64,000 nucleotides of DNA from the NCBI GenBank assembly GCA_965240325.2, contig OZ251229.1:558001-622000 (forward strand). The letters run 5' to 3'. Under the pieces are notes generated by a model, which was not told the origin of the DNA, made no database searches, and saw only the letters and a program-made list of their open reading frames with translations. This document shows positions 9,287 to 17,290 of the stretch, one piece after another. Position 1 is the first letter of the stretch, and each line of letters starts with the position of its first letter. Made by a program: the position numbers and the translations under genes. The DNA comes from Rebecca billardiae RCC1528. Lineage: Eukaryota > Haptophyta.

Positions 9287-10874
9287 CTATCGCGTCTCCT
9301 GCGCCATCGCATGCGAAGCAGCTTCGTCGTGATGCTGCTCCGACGGTGGCGAGCCCGATCGAGCGCGCAGAGACGGCGGCACGCGCGACGGTAGGCCCGT
9401 GCCCGCAGCTGCGAGCGTGGGCTGTCCGAAGCTCGCAGGGACGCCGCCCATCGCATTCGGCGGCGTCGAGCGCCTCTGCTGCGACGGGGCCGCGGAGCTC
9501 GAGCCACCGCCCTGCTGGGACGGCCCGTGCCCCGCGCCTGCCGCCCAGTACGGCGCGCTGCCCGCGTCCAAGGCGGCCGAGCCTCCGGGCTGCGGCATGG
9601 AGCCGAGCGGAGGCGGGATGATTCTGCCCGGGCCGATCGCGCTGGTGTACGGCCTGGCAACTACCGCGGCCGAGTGGCTGCTCAGCGCCTTGCCGTTGTC
9701 CAGGAAGAGAGTCTCCTCGGCAATGTCCACTGCGCACAGCGCGACCGCGCATGCGCGCACACGGCACGCAGGGACAGGCGTGCGACGCGGGGCGGAGCAG
9801 ACGGAGTCAGTCCGTGGCCGCGGCCGAGGCCGCCGCGCTGGCGGGGCGGGAGTCGCACGCGCGCCTCACGCCCGCCCGCCCGCCGCAGCGCACAGCGCGC
9901 GCCCGCACGCTCAGCGCGTGCAGTGCGCGCCGCGCGCATGCAGCTTCTGCACCTGTGGAGTACACGTGGCCCGCCTCCGCGGCGTGCAGCGCCGGGTCGT
10001 CTGTGAAGAGCAGCGCCTGCGCCCAGTCGAGCTGGCGCGCACGGCGAGACGCGCGCAGCGGGCGGGCAGAGGCGGCACGCGCGCGGGGGCGCGGGTTGGG
10101 TGGGTGGGTGGGCAGGGCCACGGCGTGAGTGCTGCCCACGGCTGCACCTGCCGGGGCTGCAAGCGGGGGCCGGCGCACGTGACCGGCGCTCTCGCTCGCG
10201 CGGCCGGCTGAGCGGGGCACGGCGCACGCGCGCGCCACACCTGCAGCGAGCTCGGCGATTCGCCGCCGTCGGCGCCGCCGCCCTCGAGCGCCGGCGCGCG
10301 GCGCGCGTAGCCAGAGTAGAGCAGCACGCCGTCGAGGTACACCTCGAACTGCTTCACCCCGCGCGCAGGCGTCTTTGCGTAGTTCCACAGCTTGAGCATC
10401 GACAGCCGCATCGCGCTCGGCAGCCTCACGCTCACGCCCACGGCCTCGCCCGCGCTCCACGGCGCGAGCCACATGTGCGAGTCGTCGCGCGTGGCGTGGT
10501 GCCCGTCGACGAGCTTGTCCGGCGTGCGCGGGTCGCCCGAGATGTCCGGCAGCTCGTTGATCGAGTGCGGCTCCGCGCTCACGCACGCCGGGTCGATCGC
10601 CACCTCCGCGCCCGCCTCGTCAAACGCCGCGATGCCGTTGAGCCCGACGTAGTGTCTGTCGCCCCACGTGCACAGCAGCCTCAGCTCGAGCAGCTCGCCG
10701 TACGGCAGGCTGGGCAGCACGTAGTCCGCGCCCGGCCCGCCGAGCGCGCCGTCGTCCGCGCCCTCCGCGTCCGCCTCGCCCACCGCGCCCGCCTCGCCGC
10801 CGCCGCCGCCCGAACCGCCGCCACCTGCGCCTCCGCCTCCGCCTCCGCCTCCGCCTCCGCCTCCGCCGCCGCCT

Positions 10875-10918
<44 letters not shown>

Positions 10919-12280
10919 CACCTCCTCGAGCACCGCGTGGCGCACGCCGAGGGGCATCCCGCCGTCCACGCCCGAGTTGGTGCGGTTGAGCCTCGCGGGC
11001 GGCACGCGCCCAGCGCGCAGCGCCGCGTTCGTCTGCGGCCGCGCCGCGGTGAGCAGCTCGGCGGGCACCTCGCTCGCGCTCGGCCGGCAGCTGACGCCCG
11101 CGGCCGGCGGTGTGCTCGGCGCGTCGCGGCTGCGCCCCGCGGTGCGCGGTCGCTCCTCGTCCGCGCCGACACCCGCGATGAGCGCGGCGAGCTGCGCCTG
11201 CTGCTGCGCGACCGGGTCGTGCGCCTCGACGCGCGCGAGCACCGCCTCGTCCGTCGTGAACAGGATCACCTCGGCACACGCCGCCGCGTCGTGCGCCGAG
11301 CCGGGCGCCTTGTTCACCTCACCCGCAAAAACCAGCTGCCCGTCGAGCGAGAGCTCAACGTGCCGCGCGCCGCGGAAGGAGTGGATGCGCGACTTGTTGT
11401 AGTTCCACACGCGGACCATGGCGAGCGCGACGGGCGCGTCGAACGACACGTCGACCGTGTGGTGCCCGCCCGCCGTGTACGGCGTGAGCCACATGTGCAG
11501 CTCGTCGGTCGTGTCGTTCACGCCGTCAAACAAGTTGGAGACGACGCGCGGGTCCGCGCCGTAGCCGGGCAGCACGTTCACGTCGGCGGGCTCGGCGCGC
11601 AGCGTGGAGCGCTCGGCCGGGCTGAGCTCGAGGCGCTCGCCGCTCGACGTGAACAGGTCCAGCCCCGCCAGGCCCACGTAGTGCGGGTCGCCCCACGTCG
11701 AGCGGATATCCAGCCGCAGCTGCCGGCCTCGCGGAAGCAGCGGGGGCACAAACTGCGGGCCGCCCAGCACACCGCGCGCCGCGGCGGATTGCTGCGCGGG
11801 CGGGGCGCCGAGAGCGAGCCCGACGAGCTTGTCGGTCGTGTCGGGTGAGACTGGCGTCGACGACGCCGCGCTGGACGAGACTGACCTCGTCCCACAGCCC
11901 GAGCCCGCAACCGCGTGCGCGTGCGGTCGCCCGGCCGCGCCCGCGCTCGCGACGGCTCCGCCCGCAGCGAGCGACTGGTGCGACGAGTCCTGCGGCGAGG
12001 CACCGTCGGCGCTGCCGGCGGCGCTCGAGCCGGATGGACCCGGCCTCGGGCGCGTGTGCATCGCAGCCGCTTTGAATGCCTCCAGAGAGTCCCACCCCTC
12101 GTCCTCGCGCATGACAGCGCCGCCGCCGTGGCCGCCTCCGTGGCTGGCTCCGCCGCCGCCTTCGGAGGGGGCGGCAAGGCCGCCGCGCTGTCTGCGCTGA
12201 ACCTCCGCGTGCGCTTGGCCGGCGTTCGCGGCGTGCGCATCGACCGATGGGGCGGCGCCCAGCGCGCTCGCCTCGCACAT
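9287..12280 (-). CDS. KATNIP: KATNIP/KIAA0556-like ciliary protein (about 853 aa, 3 exons)
   Basis: There are two tandem DUF4457-type repeats. The first spans residues ~187-338 (LRLDIRSTWGDPHYVGLAGL ... VRVWNYNKSRIHSFRGARHV ... VILFTTDE). The second spans ~530-680 (LELRLLCTWGDRHYVGLNGI ... LKLWNYAKTPARGVKQFEVY). This architecture is that of KATNIP, which binds katanin and microtubules at the cilium base. Exons read 12280-10241, 10031-9953 and 9729-9287. Joins are phase 0 (SSLQ|LDWAQALLFTDDP) and phase 1 (HVYST|VDIAEETLF), all GT-AG, and the spliced frame stays open. A run of about 35 glycines (10806-10917) separates the repeats. The start is uncertain: ATGs at 12280 and 12112 both fit, and a GTGAGT at 12613 could be a donor of an upstream exon. 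The protein is shorter than animal KATNIP (~1,600 aa). Confidence 0.85.
10806..10917. repeat. CCG/CCT trinucleotide run encoding poly-glycine
   Basis: On the plus strand this is a run of CCG and CCT triplets with few interruptions. Read on the minus strand inside the KATNIP-like exon 1 it gives an almost pure glycine linker between the two DUF4457 repeats. Its length is probably polymorphic. Confidence 0.85.
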
Positions 12281-12915
12281 GCTGCGGCCCCGTGAGCGGC
12301 CACGCGGGAGCGGCTGCGATTGCGCCCGCTCGCCAAGCTCTGGGAGTGGCACGGCGTGCTTGCTGGCGAGCTGCGAGTGGTCCGAGTCACCTGCGCGACG
12401 GGGTGAGCGAGTGGTGGGGGCAGTGCGCTCTGCAACGATGAGCGCCCAGGCCGTGGCTGCGACCGCTCCCTGCCCCCCCTTGCGCGGGCGCGCGGGCGTG
12501 CGGCCAAAGCGCGGCGGCGCGAGTGCGCACCGTCCTGCAGCCACACTGGCCGCAAGTCGCCCATTGTGGCCGCCGCGGTGCGCGGCCCTGGACACGCTCC
12601 GCCTGGTACTCACGCCGTGCGCCCCTGCCCGCCACGCCCTCCTTCGCGTCGGGCGGCGCGGCCGCTGCCCGCGTAAGGCGAGCAGCCGTGCTTGAAGGGA
12701 GCAGCCCGGCTGCCCGGGCTGGGCTGCCTGCTGCCGTCACCACTCACTACTCTGTGGGCAAGCTTGGCGGCTTCTCTCAAAATAATCGCCATTCTTTTTG
12801 TTTCCGGCTGCTGGTTCGGTGTCAGCGCGCTGGCGCCCCCCGAGGCGCCGTGGCAGTTTCATCGCGCCTCGAGTCCTCGACGGCCTGGGTGGGCGTGGAG
12901 CCAGAGGTCGCCACT
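12281..12915. promoter_or_regulatory. Divergent promoter of the KATNIP-like and FAM194-Trx genes
   Basis: The two start codons face away from each other across 635 bp, and both products are of cilium-related families. The right part, just before the plus-strand ATG at 12916, contains an AT-richer patch (CAAAATAATCGCC, 12779-12791). No TATA box or RFX-type motif was established by eye. Co-regulation is an inference from the arrangement. Confidence 0.4.
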
Positions 12916-14539
12916 ATGCCGGGCAGGTTGCCGCTCAAGAGCGACACGTCCCTGCTGCGTGCGAAGAATCAGCGCACGCCACTCGGGCCCGATTCGGCGG
13001 GGAAGTCGCTCGTGCCGTACGTCGCCAATGACAGCAAGGCGACGCCCGTGGGCGCGTTCCATTACTACGCGTCCGGCAGGCTAGCACTCTTTGAGAACCG
13101 GATGTATGCAGGCAACTACTACTGGCTGTACGCGGACAACGACCGCAACACGGTGCTCTGCCAGTTCGACCCCCTTGGGCAAGGCCATGCCACCTTCCCC
13201 AACGGCAAGCTCCGGATCACGAGCACCAAATCGGGCGGCACGTTGCTGAGCGAGGATGGCTCCATCCTGCGCTCGTGGACAGACGACAAGCCGATGACCG
13301 GAGATGGCGTGACGATCCCGCTCAACGCGGCGGCGGTGCTCACGTTCCGCGATCGGTACAACATCAACCTCAAGGTCACGCTCGGCGGCCAGGCCTTCGA
13401 CTTTGAGCTCGGCGAGCAGCTCGCGCACTCGGCGGACAACTACGTGAACAACGCGCTCGGGCAGCACAAGCTCGGGCCCGACCGCGGCAAGTACATCATG
13501 GACACGGGGCGCATCGACCGGGACAAGGGGAAGCCGGGCGCGGTGGACCTCTCGAAGAAGACGCGCGTGACCACCGACGACCTCAGCATCGAGGCGCTCC
13601 ACTCGATCGTGCACAGCGCAGATGAGATGCACGTGCGCGTGCAGGGCATGCTCGCGCAGCCTTGGATCGAGTCGTCCGTCATGCCCAGCCGCAGCTTCAA
13701 CGAGACGGGCGACCCGCGCACGTTCGAGACGTCGATGAACGACCCGCGCTGGGCGTCGTTCCTCGGCCGCACGCCGGCCTCGGACTACGCGCCGCTCCCC
13801 GTCTCGAGCGTGCTCAAGAACGCGAGCGGCCGGTACCGCAGCGGTGCGGGCACCAAGTCCAAGCGCGTCAAGCTGCCAGTCGCGCCCGCGCGCCGCTTCG
13901 ACGACTACATCGCGGGCGAGGTGCCGCAGGACTCGATTGTCGTCGTGTGCTGCCTCGCGAGCTGGCTGCCGCAGTGCAGCCGCGCCGAGCAGTGGCTCGA
14001 GAGCCTCAACGGCGAGCTCAAGGACGAGGGGGCGCAGCCGGGCAGCCCGGGCGCGTTCAGCCTGGTCAAGTACGACATGAGCGCCTCGCGCGTGCTCAAG
14101 GACAGGTACAACATCAACACGCTGCCCATGTACCTCATGTTCTACGGGGGGCGCCTCGTGTACGCGTCGAATGTGCTCAACGGTTACGGCACCTCGAAAG
14201 AGGACATGCGCGCACAGGTGCGCCGAGCCGCCGCGCGTGCGCGCGCGGCGCGGGTCTGCTGCCGACGAGCACGAGTGCTCAGGTGCAATCACCGCCGCGC
14301 TGCGACTCACACGCGCACCACGGCGCTCCCCCCGCGCGCGACCTTGTGTGCAGGCTGCGGAGTCATTTGCAAACGCGCAGGCGGGCCAGTTCTTGCCCGA
14401 GGGGTTCCGCTTCGGGAAGACCGACAATAAGCTCACCGAGGACATGGGCGCGACACTTGCTGGTCTTCGAAAGGCAGGCAATGGGGTGGACGCGAGTGGC
14501 TCGATGATCTCGTCTGGCAGTGGCACAGGTGTGAGGTGA
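12916..14539 (+). CDS. FAM194-domain protein with C-terminal thioredoxin-like domain (495 aa, 2 exons)
   Basis: The ATG at 12916 starts MPGRLPLKSDTSLLRAK. Residues ~46-175 match the FAM194 domain found in ERICH6-type proteins: AFHYYASGRLALFENRMYAG, YADNDRNTVLCQFDPLGQGH, FPNGKLRI, GGTLLSEDGSILRSW. Residues ~325-434 form a thioredoxin fold: DSIVVVCCLASWLPQCSRAE, a beta strand FSLVKYDMS, and the cis-proline segment INTLPMYLMFYGGR. The usual WCGPC is WLPQC here, so the first catalytic cysteine is missing and redox activity is doubtful. Exon 1 ends at 14217 (CAG|GTG) and exon 2 starts at 14354 (TGTGTGCAG|GCT). The join is phase 0 and reads EDMRAQ|AAESFANAQAG, closing at the TGA at 14537-14539. It is head-to-head with the KATNIP-like gene; an axonemal role is likely but inferred. 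Confidence 0.85.
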
Positions 14540-15070
14540 CGTACTGCCTCCGCCAAGGGGACGAGTGACGACTGCCGCCATCTTCAGCATTATATGATGA
14601 TGCTTATGATGATTATTGTCGTCCGACAGATGATATCATATCTAACTCGTAACTGTAAACTGTAAACTGACACCGTTCCGTGGCAGTAATGAATGTAATG
14701 TCTAATGACCGACTATCGGCGACTATGTCTATGATGTGACCGTAACTCACTAGACTGCATGAGTGTGCGCTCTGTGACTGTGAGTGCTGTGACTTGTCAC
14801 TTGTCAGCAGCGCATTAATTGACGAGTAGTTACGGACTGACTGGCGGCAGACATTGCGGCGTTATTATTTATTAATAATAAGATTATGATGATGGCATTA
14901 TCCCGGTGTGTCGAACTGTGAAGTCACTTAGCACTACTCACTGTCTCAGTCAGATCGAAGTGTGACTCACGGTCTGTCCGTGTTCGCGTGTGTCGCGTCT
15001 CGGATCAGACTACGAGTACGGCAGTGATCGTCCGATCGATCTGCAGATATCAGTAGTGACAAGCAATCAC

Positions 15071-15116
<46 letters not shown>

Positions 15117-15737
15117 TATATCAGTCGCATTATCTAAATTATAATCTGCTGGTATCTGCTGCCATCTGACGACTGAATCTCGGAGTGATCTGATAATCAT
15201 CTGCGCTGGTTATCATCATACGATTTGACAGCTAGCCCACCGTTCATGTTTGAGTCGTTATTTGACATCATGAATATTTTCAAATCGGAATCACGGCGGA
15301 GACACCGGGGTCCTAATGTCAGGTCGGTCTGACTAGTTTAAAAATTATTATTTATAATAATTATAACTATTGTGACTCGGACCGTCGACGAGGTCGCCGA
15401 TCGTTAGACGTTAATCGTAGTTATCACCCCCCGGACGTCCGGCGACCCGAGCCGGACTGGTCAAGACTCAAGTCTGGAGCGTTGCGTACTGTAGCATCAG
15501 CTCCCACTGGGACCTGTCCTTCCTCGCAGAGATCGCGGCTCGGATGACTCCCGAACGCACTGGCGCCGCGGCGGCGGGCACAGCCAGGGCCCGGCCGTAC
15601 TGTGGCCGGAGCAGCGAGGCTATGATGCCCGGCCTCGCCCCCACGGAGCAGCCCGTGCCCTCTGTGCACGCCGAGACGCTGCGGAGCCGATGCGCTCGAG
15701 GCGCGCTTTCGACAGGTGTGCGCACGTGCAGCAATCG
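14540..15737. other. Intergenic, 1.2 kb, AT-rich, between convergent genes
   Basis: No coding frame is supported. A pure ATT trinucleotide repeat of about 45 bp lies at 15070-15114. Several short repeats of GTGACT and CTGACT type occur. Nothing recognisable as an RNA gene was seen. Confidence 0.55.
15070..15114. repeat. (ATT)n microsatellite
   Basis: About 15 uninterrupted ATT units, seen directly. Confidence 0.95.
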
Positions 15738-17111
15738 TCATCGCCGGTCCGCATCCGGGCGTGCCCCCATCGCGTTGGGATCCATCGACGCGTAGAACGT
15801 CGGCTTCCCGAACGGCCCGTCCTCCGCGGTCCATGGCTGCGGCTGGGCTGGCGCCGCGATCCCCGGCGGCATGCGCCCACCGCGCGCCCCGTCCGCCTGC
15901 TGCTTCGACTTGCCCCACTGCAGACGTGCGCGCTGGCCGCGCACAGTCAGCGCGTTCACGAGCGCGCGCGCAGCCTCCTCCGCAGCCGCGCGCGTCCTGA
16001 ACTCGACGAAGGCGCACTGCTTGGCCTCGAGGATGGTGATCGAGGCGATCTCGCCGTACGCATAGAACTGGTCGCCCACCTCCTCGCGGGTGCACCCTGC
16101 AGGGGGCAGGGGCGAGGCAGGGGGCCAGCCGCTCGATGTGAGTGACTGGATGGCCGCGCTCTGCTCGGCGCGTGGACACGGGGGCACGCAGCGCAGCCGG
16201 CGGCAGGCGGAGGACGCGGACGCACCTTGCGGCAGCGCGCCGACCCACAGCGTGGTGATCGACTGGTCCGCCGGCGGCTCGATCGACGCCGCCTTGCTCT
16301 CGCCCTTCTTGAGGTACTTCTGCGCGAGCTGGTCCTCGGACACGACGCCGTGGTACCGGTTCCGGATCGACTCGTTGCGGTTGCCCTTCTGCGCCTCCTT
16401 GAGCTTCTCCTTGATGTCGTCGACGGCGGGGTCGAGGGACTTCATCACCGCGACGGGGCCATCCGCCTCCAGCCTCGCGGTCAGGTCCTTCGCCAGCTCC
16501 TTGTGGTTCGAGTTGAGCTCCGGGAAGCGGTAGGTGCCGTTGCACGGCCGGAACGGGCACTCGCGGTTGAGCACGCGCGTGCACTCGCCCTTCACCCAGA
16601 ACGAGCAGAGCTTGGGCAGGTTGCGGTCGTAGTGCGGGTTGGGCCGCGCGATCCCGCGCAGCCGCTCAAAGTCGTGCGCGCTCGCCGCCTTGCCCACGCC
16701 CCCGCCCACCTCGAGCCGCCCGTCCATGAACGCGCGCCGCTCCTGGTCCCAGTGGAACTCCTTGTTCACGTCCGACTGCGGGCGGGCGCTGGCGTCGGGC
16801 CCGGCCTGGAGCAGCGTGTCTCGCACCGCGACGGGCACGTTGAACGCGAGGTCCATGAGGCACGTCTGGCACACGCCCTTCGCCGCCGCGACCTCAGGCG
16901 CGATGATGGTCTCCTTGTAGCGCGCGTCCGAGCCAGGCTTCCAGCGGAAGGCCGTGTACGGCCTGCCAGAGATCTTGCACTCGCGTCCGTGTGGCATCTT
17001 GATCATGCGTAGGTACGGGTTCGGGCCGAGGCACGTCTCGCACAGGATCGGGAAGTCCTCACCCAGCTTGAGCCCCTCGGGGGGCGCGGCGGCCTGCTGG
17101 AGCCCTGCCAT
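15738..17111 (-). CDS. RBM22: Pre-mRNA-splicing factor RBM22/Cwc2 (414 aa, 2 exons)
   Basis: This is a component of the activated spliceosome that contacts U6 snRNA and the pre-mRNA near the catalytic centre. The N-terminal zinc-binding block is clear: FPILCETCLGPNPYLRM, GRECKISGRPYTAFRW, then VCQTCLMDL. The CCCH region LCSFWVKGECTRVLNRECPF follows, then an RRM with RNP2 TTLWVGALPQG and RNP1 QCAFVEFRTR. Exon 1 is 17111-16226 and exon 2 is 16096-15738. The 129-bp intron is itself open; the spliced frame reads LPQ|GCTREEVGDQFYAYGEI, exactly the RRM helix expected. Two oddities stand out. The CCCH histidine appears replaced (CPFRPC instead of CPYRH), with seven residues between the second and third Cys. 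About 45 extra residues sit between CCCH and RRM. It starts 179 bp from a divergent neighbour. Confidence 0.93.
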   Translation of the reverse strand: MAGLQQAAAPPEGLKLGEDFPILCETCLGPNPYLRMIKMPHGRECKISGRPYTAFRWKPGSDARYKETIIAPEVAAAKGVCQTCLMDLAFNVPVAVRDTLLQAGPDASARPQSDVNKEFHWDQERRAFMDGRLEVGGGVGKAASAHDFERLRGIARPNPHYDRNLPKLCSFWVKGECTRVLNRECPFRPCNGTYRFPELNSNHKELAKDLTARLEADGPVAVMKSLDPAVDDIKEKLKEAQKGNRNESIRNRYHGVVSEDQLAQKYLKKGESKAASIEPPADQSITTLWVGALPQGASASSACRRLRCVPPCPRAEQSAAIQSLTSSGWPPASPLPPAGCTREEVGDQFYAYGEIASITILEAKQCAFVEFRTRAAAEEAARALVNALTVRGQRARLQWGKSKQQADGARGGRMPPGIAAPAQPQPWTAEDGPFGKPTFYASMDPNAMGARPDADRR

Positions 17112-17290
17112 CCTCCGTTCCCGCGATGGGAGCGCGGCCCGTGCTGGAGAGCTTCCGCTCCGCCGTCCGGTGCAGTACTCCGGACTCCGGTCCTGCGCAC
17201 TCAGTGCTCGCCACGGCGTAGTCCAAACCGTGCCGGGTGGGCGCCAGTCGCGCCCGCACGCGGCCACGCGCGAGTTTCACCGCCTGCAAC
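17112..17290. promoter_or_regulatory. Short divergent promoter (179 bp)
   Basis: This is the only space between the start codons of the RBM22 gene (-) and the helical-repeat gene (+). It is GC-rich with no obvious TATA box. A shared promoter is inferred from the spacing. Confidence 0.5.

Noticed and set aside
9721-9760. U4-snRNA-like start (TGCGCAGTGG) on the minus strand
   Set aside because: The ten bases fall at the intron 2/exon 3 junction of the KATNIP-like gene (GCGCAG|TGGACATT), and no further U4 similarity follows.
12692-13084. Plus-strand frame with a signal-peptide-like start (MKGAARLPGLGCLLPSPL)
   Set aside because: The frame differs from that of the FAM194-Trx gene, ends without a domain, and no splice links it to the downstream coding sequence.
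13081-14556. 491-codon minus-strand open frame
   Set aside because: It is antisense to the FAM194-Trx gene, with Arg/Val/Ala/His-rich composition, no domain, and it spans the intron of the real gene.
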